The notes: a model not told the origin generated them from the sequence alone. DNA of 64,000 nucleotides from Serratia plymuthica (GCF_018336935.1 NZ_CP068771.1:1612001-1676000), one strand, 5' to 3'. Shown: positions 1-9,010, numbered from the stretch's first letter. Numbers and translations are program-made.

Positions 1-1
1 A

Positions 2-631
2 GATTCCCCCCTCCCGCAGATACGGCGCTGCTACTGGCTGGGCTCCCTGGTTGCCTGGCGGGCATTTTGCGCGCAAATGCAGCTTTCGTTTGCTGACTTT
101 GCGTTACCCGAAAAACCAGAGAAATGGCAAGGCGAAGAGACGCTGTCGGTACTTGCCGCGGCAGCTCAAACGCTCCCGGAAAACGAGGCCATTCTGGTCG
201 CCGGGTGCCATTCGATGGCGGCCTCGTTTAACTCAGCGCAGCCTGCCGGTGAGTCTGCGGCTTTGTGTCTGGTGGCTCATCAGGGACTGGTCAGCCTTAC
301 CCGGGGGGAGGTCTACGATACCACCGGGGAAGAGGTTTTAACCGCAGTCAGCGAGCGAGCGGAGCAGCAAAGCGAACTCGAAAAGGCACCCGATGCCTGC
401 ATGCTGTTCTCACAGCCCACGTTACCCGCGCTGGCGCAAAGTGGCTGGAATGTGACCCACCATGTCCAGGATCTCAACTGGGGCAGCCCAGGTGAGATGG
501 AGATGCTCATCGTGCTGGTTCTGGCGGCCCTTTACGCCAAACAGTATCAAGAACCCTGCGGCTGGATAGCCAAAGATCCTCTACACACTCTCGCACTTGG
601 AATTATTAAACCTTATGGAGAAGGAAAATAA
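2..631 (+). CDS. T6SS-linked protein of unknown function, 5' end outside the window
   Basis: The frame is open from the window edge, so the true start may lie upstream; the first internal ATG is at 77. About 184 residues are visible after that ATG. I do not recognise the family. The chain has no signal peptide. Residues just before the C-terminus contain one hydrophobic stretch (MLIVLVLAALYA) that could be a buried helix or a membrane segment. The 3' end overlaps the start of tssM by 17 bases, so the two are very probably co-transcribed and translationally coupled. Its place directly before tssM suggests a T6SS accessory or assembly role, but that is inference from position only. Confidence 0.6.
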   Translation, partial: DSPLPQIRRCYWLGSLVAWRAFCAQMQLSFADFALPEKPEKWQGEETLSVLAAAAQTLPENEAILVAGCHSMAASFNSAQPAGESAALCLVAHQGLVSLTRGEVYDTTGEEVLTAVSERAEQQSELEKAPDACMLFSQPTLPALAQSGWNVTHHVQDLNWGSPGEMEMLIVLVLAALYAKQYQEPCGWIAKDPLHTLALGIIKPYGEGK

Positions 632-3600
632 ACCCGCTGAATTTTCTGTGGTTTCCACAGCGGTGTTGTTTGTTGCTACTGTCACGCTGCTCGTGCTGAC
701 AGGTGGGTTGCTGTGGTGGTACTGGGGGAAGGATCTCTCCACGGAATGGGATGTGCTGCGTCAGATCATGACGGCCTGTTTTGTTGTCTGGGGAGTGTCG
801 CTCTGTGTGCTGGTGCTGGGTTTTATCGCGTTTCATTTAGTGATTCGGGATAAAGTGATGGGGGCCGCTTCTTCCAGACCCGTGAAAAAGAAAAGCACAC
901 TCCGGTTGCCGCCCAAGGCGGACATCGCCAGTCATCTCCGCCAACGTTATACCATTTTCTGGCGCCGCAAAGTCCGCCTGCTGCTGGTGACCGGTGATGA
1001 TGCCGCGATTGAACAGCTGGTTCCAGGCCTGAAGCAACAACAATGGCTGGAAGGCAACCGCACCCTGCTGATCTACGGCGGCAGCCTGGCAACGGAACCC
1101 GACAGCGAAAAGTATACCCCGCTGCGCAAGCTGCGTCGGGGCCGCCCGCTGGACGGCATTATCCGCGTCATGCCACCGGCGTTGAACCTGACGCCGCAGG
1201 TAAGTGACAGCGATCTGCGCGGGCTGGAGAACATCGCCGGGCTGCTTTGTTACGCCGCGCCGGTCTGGCTGTGGCAACTGTGCGAGAGCGGCTGGTCGCA
1301 GACTAAGCGCACTGAGCAGGCGATAGGGGCTCACTTCCCGCTGCGCGCAAATGAAGACGATGTTGCCCGTCAACTTGAGCGGATGTTGCCGGCCCTGCGG
1401 ATGCAGGGCGTAAGCCAGATCGCTGAGAACAACAGTCACGACTTCCTGCTGCGTCTGGGCCAGCACCTTAAAGAGGAGGGTATTTCCCGCTGGGCTCAGC
1501 AGCTGGTGCCATGGCTGCCGGTCTCCCAGCAACGCGTTACGCTGCGTGGCCTGATGTTCAGCCTGCCAGTGAATATAACTGCCGAAGCCTCAGAGGGAAC
1601 AACCGGTGCTGCATCAGCCGACGCTGAGAAATATGTCCCAGAATCACAGCGTCATGCTCTGACCCTGCCCGCCACCTGGCAGGGTATCGTCGATGACTGC
1701 ACCCGTGTACGTGGCCGCCGCGTCGGTATGGCGTGGGAGCGGACGCTTGCCTGGGCGCTGATGGGCATTACCGGTGTCTGGGGGATGGGGCTGTTGCTCT
1801 CGTTTGCGTTGAACTACGGACAAATTTCTTCTGTGGCGGCAAAAGCGCGTCACCTGGTCGAACATCCCTCCGTTTCTGACGCTCAACTGACGGCCCTGCA
1901 CACCCTGCGCAACGATGCCGGCCGTTTGCAGCATCATGTTCAGGGTGGTGCTCCGTGGTATCAACGTTTTGGCCTCGATCATAACCCGCAACTGTTGAGC
2001 GCGATGCTCCCGTGGTATGGCGTAGCGAATAATAGCCTGATCCGCGACCCGGCCAATGCCGCCCTGACGCAGAAACTGACAACGTTGGCTAACTCAGCAC
2101 CGAACAGTGACCAGCGCACGCAATTGGCTAAACCCGGTTATGACCAGTTGAAAGCCTGGTTGATGATGTCCCGCCCGGACAAAGCCGATGGTGCGTTCTA
2201 TGCCCAGACCATGAAGGAAGTTCAACCGTCCAGGACCGGCATATCTACCGGCCTGTGGCAGAGTCTTTCCCCGGACCTGTGGGCATTCTACATAAATGAG
2301 CTGCCACAGCAGCCGCAGTGGAAAATTACCCCGGATGCGCAACTGGTCAGCCAAAGCCGTCAGGTGCTGTTGCAGCAAATTGGTCGCCGTAATGCGGAAG
2401 GAACACTCTACGAAAACATGCTGAAATCGGTGCGCCGTAACTTTGCCGATGTGTCTCTGGAAGACATGACCAGCGGGACCGATGCCCGCCGTCTGTTCAC
2501 CACCGATGAAGTGGTGCCGGGGATGTTCACCCGTCAGGCGTGGGAAGGGGGGATTCAGCAGGCCATCGAGAAAGCGGCGAACTCGCGCCGGGATGAAATC
2601 GACTGGGTGCTGAGTGACAGCCGCAAGACCGTTTCTGCCGACCTTTCTCCGGAAGCGCTTAAAGCGCGTCTTACGCAACGTTACTTCACCGACTTTGCCG
2701 GCAGCTGGCTGAGTTTTCTTAACGGCCTGCGACTGAATCCCGCAAACAACATCGTCGATGTGACAGACCAACTGACCCTGATGAGCGATGTGCGCCAGTC
2801 GCCGCTGATTGCGCTGATGAACACGCTGGCCTGGCAGGGGCAGACCGGCGAGCAGGGGGAAGGGCTGTCGGTTTCCATCATTAAGTCGGCAAAAGATCTG
2901 CTCGGCAATCAGGATAAGCCGGTTATCGATCAGCGCGCAGCCGGGCCGCAGGGGCCGCTGGATGACACCTTCGGGCCGCTGCTGACCCTGATGGGAAAAA
3001 ACCAAGCCAGCAACGTGATGTCGGCCGACAGCACGCTGAGCCTGCAGACCTATCTGACCCGTATCACCCGCGTTCGTCTGCGTCTGCAACAGGTGGCCAA
3101 CGCGTCTGACCCGCAGGAGATGATGCAGACCCTGGCGCAGACCGTATTCCAGGGGAAAAGTGTAGACCTGACCGACACCCAGCAGTATGGCAGCCTGGTC
3201 GCGGCAAGCCTCGGTGAGGAGTGGAGCGGTTTTGGCAATACCCTGTTTGTGCAGCCGCTGACCCAGGCCTGGGAGACCGTACTCCAGCCGTCGGCGGCCA
3301 GTCTGAACGATCGCTGGCGTCGCTCGGTGGTGGCGAACTGGCACACTGCTTTTGAGGGGCGCTTCCCGTTTGCGGCAAGCAAAAGCGACGCTTCTTTGCC
3401 GATGCTGGCCGAGTTTATCCGCAAAGACAGTGGACGTATCGATAGGTTCCTGACCGCCGAACTCAAGGGTGTGCTTCACAAAGAAGGCAGCCAGTGGGTG
3501 CCGGACAAGGCGCACAGCCAGGGGCTGACGTTTAATCCGGCGTTTCTTAAGGCCGTTAACCAACTGAGCCAGCTGTCGGACGTTCTGTTTACCGATGGCA

Positions 3601-4064
3601 GCCAGGGCATCAGTTTCGAACTGCAGGCACGCCCGGCACCGCAGGTGGTGGAGAGTCAGCTGACCATTGATGGGCAAAAATTGCACTACTTCAACCAGAT
3701 GGCCGACTGGCAGTCTTTCCGCTGGCCGGGGGACACCTATAAGCCAGGAACCATGCTGACCTGGACGTCAACCAGCGCCGGTGCGCGCCTGTTCGGGGAT
3801 TACAGCGGGAGCTGGGGCTTTATCCGCTGGCTGGAGCAGGGAAAACGCCAACGGCTTGACCACAGCCAATGGATGATGAGCTTTACCGCGCAAGATGGCC
3901 GCACGCTACAGTGGGTGCTGCGCACCCAGTTGGGCAACGGGCCGCTGGCGCTGCTGGGGCTACGCAATTTCAGTCTGCCGGATAGCGTATTCAGCGTGGA
4001 TGCCTCAGCCGCCGCGCAGGCGCTGACCCTTACGGAGCCCTCAACCCTGGATGAGGAGGAATGA
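615..4064 (+). CDS. tssM: T6SS membrane-complex subunit TssM (IcmF family)
   Basis: This is the inner-membrane subunit that, with TssL and the lipoprotein TssJ, forms the T6SS trans-envelope complex. The 1149-residue protein has two N-terminal membrane helices (about residues 10-35 and 50-75), a cytoplasmic region, a third helix near residues 377-402 and a large periplasmic C-terminal part ending in DEEE. I chose ATG 615; a TTG at 597 in frame is the alternative. Where many IcmF proteins carry a Walker A loop after the second helix, this one reads VTGDDAAIEQL, with no GxxGxGKT, so nucleotide binding there is unlikely. The stop overlaps the start of a broken tssA copy rather than the working tssA, which lies 5 kb further on beyond an effector island. 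Confidence 0.95.
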   Translation: MEKENKPAEFSVVSTAVLFVATVTLLVLTGGLLWWYWGKDLSTEWDVLRQIMTACFVVWGVSLCVLVLGFIAFHLVIRDKVMGAASSRPVKKKSTLRLPPKADIASHLRQRYTIFWRRKVRLLLVTGDDAAIEQLVPGLKQQQWLEGNRTLLIYGGSLATEPDSEKYTPLRKLRRGRPLDGIIRVMPPALNLTPQVSDSDLRGLENIAGLLCYAAPVWLWQLCESGWSQTKRTEQAIGAHFPLRANEDDVARQLERMLPALRMQGVSQIAENNSHDFLLRLGQHLKEEGISRWAQQLVPWLPVSQQRVTLRGLMFSLPVNITAEASEGTTGAASADAEKYVPESQRHALTLPATWQGIVDDCTRVRGRRVGMAWERTLAWALMGITGVWGMGLLLSFALNYGQISSVAAKARHLVEHPSVSDAQLTALHTLRNDAGRLQHHVQGGAPWYQRFGLDHNPQLLSAMLPWYGVANNSLIRDPANAALTQKLTTLANSAPNSDQRTQLAKPGYDQLKAWLMMSRPDKADGAFYAQTMKEVQPSRTGISTGLWQSLSPDLWAFYINELPQQPQWKITPDAQLVSQSRQVLLQQIGRRNAEGTLYENMLKSVRRNFADVSLEDMTSGTDARRLFTTDEVVPGMFTRQAWEGGIQQAIEKAANSRRDEIDWVLSDSRKTVSADLSPEALKARLTQRYFTDFAGSWLSFLNGLRLNPANNIVDVTDQLTLMSDVRQSPLIALMNTLAWQGQTGEQGEGLSVSIIKSAKDLLGNQDKPVIDQRAAGPQGPLDDTFGPLLTLMGKNQASNVMSADSTLSLQTYLTRITRVRLRLQQVANASDPQEMMQTLAQTVFQGKSVDLTDTQQYGSLVAASLGEEWSGFGNTLFVQPLTQAWETVLQPSAASLNDRWRRSVVANWHTAFEGRFPFAASKSDASLPMLAEFIRKDSGRIDRFLTAELKGVLHKEGSQWVPDKAHSQGLTFNPAFLKAVNQLSQLSDVLFTDGSQGISFELQARPAPQVVESQLTIDGQKLHYFNQMADWQSFRWPGDTYKPGTMLTWTSTSAGARLFGDYSGSWGFIRWLEQGKRQRLDHSQWMMSFTAQDGRTLQWVLRTQLGNGPLALLGLRNFSLPDSVFSVDASAAAQALTLTEPSTLDEEE

Positions 4065-4159
4065 TGCCCGCATTACAGAATGTACTTCACGCGTGTGGGG
4101 TGGACGAAGATACCTTGCTTAGCCAGGCTCGGGCGCGTTGTGCTGACTGGGCGTGCTGG
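4032..4159 (+). repeat. Upstream copy of tssM-tssA junction repeat
   Basis: This 128-base stretch covers the last codons of tssM and the first about 32 codons of tssA. It aligns without gaps to 9101-9228 at a constant offset of 5069 bases, with scattered mismatches. The two copies flank the DUF3304-tle1 island in direct orientation, so they record a duplication of the junction and could support excision by homologous recombination. In this upstream copy the tssM part is intact and the tssA part is the dead one. Confidence 0.85.
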
Positions 4160-4213
4160 AGCACCGGGTTCGCGAGTCTGTGGATGAAGATACCAAAAGA
4201 CTGTCCGAGATAG
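4064..4213 (+). pseudogene. Truncated tssA 5' end fused to a lipoprotein-gene tail
   Basis: The reading frame (49 codons; an in-frame ATG also lies at 4061) starts MPALQNVLHACGVDED and matches the first 32 or so residues of the intact TssA at 9133. After CADWACW the similarity stops. The frame then runs into KIPKDCPR and a stop, which is the C-terminal end of the DUF3304 lipoproteins that follow (EPKDCPR). It is therefore a recombination scar: a tssA start joined to the tail of a deleted lipoprotein copy. It probably makes no useful protein, although its start overlaps the tssM stop and it may still be translated. Confidence 0.85.
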
Positions 4214-4270
4214 CTTGTCTGCGGTTGTTGTTTCCTCCAGTGAATTCCACACATCTACAAGGAAAGTCAG

Positions 4271-4798
4271 ATGAAACATGCATTACTCAGCCCGCTGCTG
4301 GCGGGGCTGTTGCTGTTAACCGGTTGCTCCCAGCCTGCTGCTCAGGCAAGGGGCGGAGGTGGCACGATTGACGCCATTAACCACACCCAATGGGCGATTA
4401 ACCACTTCAGCGTGGATAACCAGTCGGGTATCGACATTATTGGTCCGTTCCAGGGCGGCGGTGGCGGTTGCTGCTACAGCGCGTCCGCCCGCTGGCAACC
4501 GGGCATGACGGTGCGTATTGATTGGGAGAGCGGTGTTGGGTATTCAATGGACTTCCCTGGTTATCAGGACAGGAAAAAATATCTTGCCTGGAAAAAAGGG
4601 ATAGATGCGCAAAAACGCCAGCACAGCAAAATAGTCCCGGTTCCCGATTATAACGGCCAGGACACCTGCGGCATTACGGTGCACTTTTTGCCCTGTGATG
4701 ACGTGAAGGTGACCACCAGTTGCTACACCTACGATAGCCCGGCCTATCCAATTAAAGAGCCCATCAGGATGAAGGAGCCAAAAGACTGTCCGAGATAG
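4271..4798 (+). CDS. DUF3304 lipoprotein, copy 1 (probable Tle1 immunity protein)
   Basis: The 175-residue protein has a lipoprotein signal with lipobox LTGC (lipidated Cys19) and then a glycine-rich linker. It next carries the conserved NHTQWAINHFSVDNQSG block, GPFQGGGGGCCYS, RWQPGMTVRIDWE and a C-terminal EPKDCPR. I recall DUF3304 proteins as typical neighbours of Tle1-type T6SS phospholipases. A periplasm-facing lipoprotein beside such an effector fits an immunity role, but no binding evidence can be read here. Residue 19 is followed by Ser-Gln. Under the usual Lol rule, absence of Asp at +2 favours the outer membrane. This copy differs from its neighbours mainly in residues 86-112. Confidence 0.85.
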   Translation: MKHALLSPLLAGLLLLTGCSQPAAQARGGGGTIDAINHTQWAINHFSVDNQSGIDIIGPFQGGGGGCCYSASARWQPGMTVRIDWESGVGYSMDFPGYQDRKKYLAWKKGIDAQKRQHSKIVPVPDYNGQDTCGITVHFLPCDDVKVTTSCYTYDSPAYPIKEPIRMKEPKDCPR

Positions 4799-4855
4799 CC
4801 TGTCTGCGGTTGTTGTTTCCCTCTTAGTGAATTCCACATCTACAAGGAAAGTCAG

Positions 4856-5383
4856 ATGAAACATGCATTACTCAGCCCGCTGCTGGCGGGGCTGTTGCTG
4901 TTAACCGGTTGCGCCAAGCCTGCCGCTCATGCAAGGGGAGGAGGTGGCACGATTGACGCCATTAACCACACCCAATGGGCGATTAACCACTTCAGCGTAG
5001 ATAACCAGTCGGGTATCGACATTATTGGTCCGTTCCAGGGCGGCGGTGGCGGTTGCTGCTACAGCGTGCCCGCCCGCTGGCAACCGGGTATGACGGTGCG
5101 TATTGATTGGGAAACTGGGGTGGGTGATACAGAAGGCTCTCCTGGATTTGGAGATGATGAAAAATATCTCGCCTGGGCTAAGAAAATGAAAGCCCAGAAT
5201 CGTCAGCATAGCAAAACCGTCCCGGTCCCCGATTATAACGGCCAGGATACCTGCGGTATTACGGTGCACTTTTTGCCCTGCGATGAGGTGAAGGTGACCA
5301 CCAGTTGCTACACCTACGATAGCCCAGCCTATCCAATTAAAGAGCCCATCAGGATGAAGGAGCCAAAAGACTGCCCGAGGTAG
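4856..5383 (+). CDS. DUF3304 lipoprotein, copy 2 (probable Tle1 immunity protein)
   Basis: This is a 175-residue paralogue of the preceding gene with the same lipobox (LTGC, Cys19) and the same conserved blocks. Its central segment reads GDTEGSPGFGDDEKYLAWAKK, which differs from copy 1 in charge and spacing. The gene uses the repeated AAGGAAAG ribosome site 7 bases before ATG. It keeps all cysteines of the family (the CC of GGCCYS, plus the Cys residues in DTCGI, LPCDE, TTSCY and KDCPR), so it is likely folded and functional. It may neutralise a variant effector carried by rivals; that is inference. Confidence 0.85.
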   Translation: MKHALLSPLLAGLLLLTGCAKPAAHARGGGGTIDAINHTQWAINHFSVDNQSGIDIIGPFQGGGGGCCYSVPARWQPGMTVRIDWETGVGDTEGSPGFGDDEKYLAWAKKMKAQNRQHSKTVPVPDYNGQDTCGITVHFLPCDEVKVTTSCYTYDSPAYPIKEPIRMKEPKDCPR

Positions 5384-5442
5384 CCTGTCTCCGGTTGTTG
5401 CTTCCCTCTTAGTGAATTCCACACATCTACAAGGAAAGTCAG

Positions 5443-5970
5443 ATGAAACATGCATTACTCAGCCCGCTGCTGGCGGGGCTGTTGTTGTTAACCGGTTGCG
5501 CCCAGCCTGCTGCTCAGGCAAGGGGCGGAGGTGGCACGATTGACGCCATTAACCACACCCAATGGGCGATTAACCACTTCAGCGTGGATAATCAGTCGGG
5601 TATCGACATTATTGGTCCGTTCCAGGGCGGCGGTGGCGGTTGCTGCTACAGCGTGCCCGCCCGCTGGCAACCGGGTATGACGGTGCGTATTGACTGGGAG
5701 AGTGGGGTGGGTGATATGGATGGTTTTCCTGGTTATCAGGACAGGGAAAAATATCTCGCCTGGGCTAAGAAAATGAAAGCCCAGAATCGTCAGCACAGCA
5801 AAACCGTCCTGGTCCCCGATTATAACGGCCAGGATACCTGCGGTATTACGGTGCACTTTTTGCCCTGCGATGACGTGAAGGTGACCACCAGTTGCTACAC
5901 CTACGATAGCCCAGCCTATCCAATTAAAGAGCCCATCAGGATGAAGGAGCCAAAAGACTGTCCGAGATAG
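5443..5970 (+). CDS. DUF3304 lipoprotein, copy 3 (probable Tle1 immunity protein)
   Basis: This 175-residue paralogue has lipobox LTGC at Cys19. Its centre (GDMDGFPGYQDREKYLAWAKK) mixes features of its neighbours: the PGYQDR of copy 1 followed by the KYLAWAKKMKAQNRQHSKT of copy 2. That mosaic pattern is what gene conversion or unequal crossing over inside the array would leave. One conserved site differs (VLVPDY instead of VPVPDY). Role and localisation are as argued for copy 1. Confidence 0.85.
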   Translation: MKHALLSPLLAGLLLLTGCAQPAAQARGGGGTIDAINHTQWAINHFSVDNQSGIDIIGPFQGGGGGCCYSVPARWQPGMTVRIDWESGVGDMDGFPGYQDREKYLAWAKKMKAQNRQHSKTVLVPDYNGQDTCGITVHFLPCDDVKVTTSCYTYDSPAYPIKEPIRMKEPKDCPR

Positions 5971-6027
5971 CTTGTCTGCGGTTGTTGTTTCCCTCTTAGT
6001 GAATTCCACATCTACAAGGAAAGTCAG

Positions 6028-6561
6028 ATGAAACATGCATTACTCAGCCCGCTGCTGGCGGGGCTGTTGTTGTTAACCGGTTGCGCCCAGCCTGCTGCGC
6101 AAGCCGGAGGCAGTGGAGGCGGTGGCACCATTAAGGCCATCAACCACACCCAATGGGCGATTAACCACTTCAGCGTGGATAACCAGTCAGGTATCGACAT
6201 TATTGGGCCGTTCCAGGGCGGCGGTGGCGGTTGCTGCTACAGCGTGCCCGCCCGCTGGCAACCGGGCATGACGGTGCGTATTGATTGGGAAAGTGGGGAA
6301 GCATCGACAGATGATTTCCCAGGATATGAAAAATGGGACAAATATCTGGAATGGGAAAAAAACATCAAAGCCAGTCATCGCCAGCACAGCAAAATAGTCC
6401 CGGTCCCCGATTATAACGGCCAGGATACCTGCGGTATCACGGTGCACTTTTTGCCCTGTGATGACGTGAAGGTCACGACCAGTTGTTGGTCACCGAGAAA
6501 TGCCAACTACCCGATTAAAGAGCCCATCAGGATGAAGGAGCCAAAAGTATGTCCGAGATAA
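6028..6561 (+). CDS. DUF3304 lipoprotein, copy 4, coupled to the effector
   Basis: This is the most divergent of the four (177 residues), with a longer glycine linker (AGGSGGGGTIKAI), a distinct centre (GEASTDDFPGYEKWDKYLEW) and a changed C-terminal part (TTSCWSPRNANYP). Its last codons (AAA GTA TGT CCG AGA TAA) contain the ATG of the Tle1 effector, a 13-base overlap that the other copies lack because they read GACTGT there. Overlap with the effector makes this the likeliest cognate immunity gene and the probable ancestor of the array. Lipobox LTGC at Cys19. Confidence 0.87.
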   Translation: MKHALLSPLLAGLLLLTGCAQPAAQAGGSGGGGTIKAINHTQWAINHFSVDNQSGIDIIGPFQGGGGGCCYSVPARWQPGMTVRIDWESGEASTDDFPGYEKWDKYLEWEKNIKASHRQHSKIVPVPDYNGQDTCGITVHFLPCDDVKVTTSCWSPRNANYPIKEPIRMKEPKVCPR

Positions 6562-8990
6562 AGGAAACCGACTTAGCCTGGGCGCCACCGCCGTTCCCGG
6601 CGCAGGGCCGCCTGCCGACCCATGCATTGCAGCTCGGGCAGAGTCTCTATCAGCAGGACAGCGCCGAGCTGCTCTACCGACAGGAGCTGTGCCTGGCCGC
6701 CGGGCGACGCGTGGCGCCGCCGTGCTGTAAGACGCTGCATATCAGCCTGTTTTTCGACGGCACCGGCAATAACCTGAACAATGATTTGCTTCTGTCAAAC
6801 CCAAAACACCCGACCAATATTGCCCGTCTGTTTCGTGCCACTATCGGGACAGGTACGGCGGGTGGGGTACCGGCCAACGATCAGAGCGCGCTGTTAGATG
6901 CTGTTGAAGAGGGGGAGGGGAAATATTTTAAATTTTATATTCCCGGCGTGGGGACCCCGTTCCCGGAAGTGAACGACCCGGACTATTCCACTATGGGGTT
7001 GGTGGGTGCCACTAAGGGTGAGGAGCGCATTAACTGGGCGCTGCTGCGCATTATTGAGGTACTGAAGTTTAGCGCCGCGGAAAAGTGGCTGACTACTGCG
7101 GAGAGTCGCCGGTCCATCAACAAAATGGGCACCAGCTGGAACCGCCTGTGGTTTGGCGGTAGTCACAATCGCTATGAAGAGTTCAGTCGCTTACTGAATG
7201 ATTTAGCCCCGAAGCTGAGACCATTGATTACCCAGCCGGAGCCGGGAAAACCCAGGCTGTTAGGCATCAAGCTGTATGTTTACGGTTTTTCCCGCGGCGC
7301 GGCGGCGGCGCGTGCCTTTGTGCGCTGGCTGAGCGAGCTGTTGCCCCCACCGGCGGCGGAAGGTGAGAAGCCCCCGCAATGCCTGCAAATTGGTGAGTTG
7401 CAGCTGCCCATCAGCGTGGAGTTTCTCGGGTTGCTGGATACCGTGGCCTCGGTTGGGGTGGCGCATATGGCACCGATTGCCGAGGGGCATATGGGTTGGG
7501 CAGACGATACGATGGAGCTGCCAAGTGATGAAACCTATGGCGGGCTGATAAAAAAATGCGTGCATCTGGTCTCCGGCCATGAACAGCGCCTCTGCTTCCC
7601 GCTGGACTCGGTGCGCCGGGGTAACGGCAAGTACCCGCCTTATGCCACCGAGGTGGTGTATCCGGGGATGCACTCAGATATTGGTGGTGGCTATCCGCCG
7701 GGGGATCAAGGGAAGGCCAATGCTGAGCATGATGGCTATTTGCTGTCGCAAATAGTGTTGCATGATCTGTATTCAAGCGCTTTTTTTTCTGGTGCACCAC
7801 TGAAAGTCAATAAGTGTAGTTTACCAGAGAGTTTAGGAAAGGATAGTTGGCGCGCACTTGATGCTGAGCAAGTTAGAGATTTTGTCGTCGCACCGGAATT
7901 GATATCGAGATTCAACGCTTGGCGCGAACTCACCCTGAATCTAACCACGCCCGAAAAAATCAGCCCTGACGAGGCGGCCAGCTACAACCCGCCGCGCGCC
8001 AGCGGCAGTCTGGAAAGCCTCGTCGAGAACCAGATTGCCTGGATCACCGCCTGGCGTATTAACCGCTATGCCAAAGGGACGCTGGTGGAACAGCGGTTCT
8101 ACAAAGCTGCCTCGGATAAGGAAGCGCTGCCCGCCGCGCGTAAGGCGGCAAAAGAACTACGGAATGAAAATCAGGAAAAAGTTCTCAAAGCGCGCCAGGA
8201 CCAGATAGCAACACAGCCCGCCGACAAGATGGACGATTTGGTGCTGCACCCAGGGGTCAAGGATTTTGATCCGAAGATGGATAAACCCCAGCTGTTTGAA
8301 GCGGCGAAGGAGTTTGGCAAGGATTACTACGACGGCTATCGCATCCCGGATAACCTGGCGCAGGCGGTGCTGGATACCGTGTTGCAGCCGATGATTTTCG
8401 TGCTCAATACCGATGATGAACCGCAGGAATACCGGCGAATCAAGGCTGACGGTGACGCCCGCGTGGCTGTCCTGTTTCCCGCTGCCGGTGAGGCCAGTAA
8501 TGCGCAGCAGCCTGCTGGGCTGGTCAGGGCACTGTTCGACGACCAGGTGCACGACTCGCGCGCCTGGTTTATGCACGCCGCGCTGAGTACGCGCGAGATG
8601 TGGGCCGGCTACTTCCGTTACCGCATGATTTACTTCAGCGAGCAATGCAACAAGTCGCTGTCGCCACTGGTGATCGCCGGCAATCTGGTGGGTTTTGCCA
8701 CCCTCGCCACAGGCGTGGTACTGAGTTTCAAACAAAAGAGCCTGAGCGGAAAGCTGGCCGGCCTGGCTGCCACCGGCGCGGTGCGTTCGCTGCAGGTCGA
8801 GGTGCTGGACAGGCTCACCGGGCTGCCGTTGCCGGAGCTGCCGGGGGGCGAACAGCTCAGGGCCTTTACCACCGAACCGGGCGTGGTTGTCGCCTTACAG
8901 AAAGCTGCGGTGGCTGAACAGCAACTGGCGCGGGCGCAAGCCGCGATCCCGGCCAGATGGCTGGAACAAGCCCTGACGGTAATCACCTGA
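6549..8990 (+). CDS. tle1: Tle1-family T6SS phospholipase effector (DUF2235)
   Basis: The 813-residue protein belongs to the DUF2235 alpha/beta-hydrolases that act as T6SS lipase effectors against target-cell membranes. Near residue 70 it has the family motif FFDGTGNN. The nucleophile elbow is GFSRG with Ser248, Asp297 in LLDT is a likely acid, and His375 in GMHSDIGGGY completes a plausible triad. A hydrophobic C-terminal stretch (LVIAGNLVGFATLATGVVL) may help membrane contact. There is no signal peptide, as expected for delivery by the T6SS. The start lies inside the last codons of the upstream lipoprotein gene. Downstream only the first codons of a PAAR gene remain, so the protein must be loaded on a VgrG or PAAR encoded elsewhere. 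Confidence 0.92.
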   Translation: MSEIKETDLAWAPPPFPAQGRLPTHALQLGQSLYQQDSAELLYRQELCLAAGRRVAPPCCKTLHISLFFDGTGNNLNNDLLLSNPKHPTNIARLFRATIGTGTAGGVPANDQSALLDAVEEGEGKYFKFYIPGVGTPFPEVNDPDYSTMGLVGATKGEERINWALLRIIEVLKFSAAEKWLTTAESRRSINKMGTSWNRLWFGGSHNRYEEFSRLLNDLAPKLRPLITQPEPGKPRLLGIKLYVYGFSRGAAAARAFVRWLSELLPPPAAEGEKPPQCLQIGELQLPISVEFLGLLDTVASVGVAHMAPIAEGHMGWADDTMELPSDETYGGLIKKCVHLVSGHEQRLCFPLDSVRRGNGKYPPYATEVVYPGMHSDIGGGYPPGDQGKANAEHDGYLLSQIVLHDLYSSAFFSGAPLKVNKCSLPESLGKDSWRALDAEQVRDFVVAPELISRFNAWRELTLNLTTPEKISPDEAASYNPPRASGSLESLVENQIAWITAWRINRYAKGTLVEQRFYKAASDKEALPAARKAAKELRNENQEKVLKARQDQIATQPADKMDDLVLHPGVKDFDPKMDKPQLFEAAKEFGKDYYDGYRIPDNLAQAVLDTVLQPMIFVLNTDDEPQEYRRIKADGDARVAVLFPAAGEASNAQQPAGLVRALFDDQVHDSRAWFMHAALSTREMWAGYFRYRMIYFSEQCNKSLSPLVIAGNLVGFATLATGVVLSFKQKSLSGKLAGLAATGAVRSLQVEVLDRLTGLPLPELPGGEQLRAFTTEPGVVVALQKAAVAEQQLARAQAAIPARWLEQALTVIT

Positions 8991-9010
8991 GATCACGGAA
9001 GGAGAGCCCG

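Larger units (their letters stand above)
4187..6561 (+). repeat. Tandem array of about 586-bp repeats (four DUF3304 genes plus one tail)
   Basis: Successive gene starts lie at 4271, 4856, 5443 and 6028, giving unit lengths of 585, 587 and 585 bases. Each unit contains a lipoprotein gene and a near-identical spacer of about 57-59 bases. The spacer runs from the CTGTCCGAGATAG stop region through CACATCTACAAGGAAAGTCAG, which holds the ribosome site AAGGAAAG. A fifth unit survives only as its last codons and spacer (4187-4270). The array looks like expansion by unequal crossing over, and copy number may vary between strains. Confidence 0.9.

Noticed and set aside
2094..3686. 530-residue minus-strand open frame
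   Set aside because: It lies wholly inside tssM on the other strand and reflects the GC-rich codon pattern; there is no family resemblance and no ribosome site.
4271..6561. Regular repeats suggestive of a CRISPR array
   Set aside because: The unit is about 586 bases and codes for a full lipoprotein each time; there are no short repeats with unique spacers.
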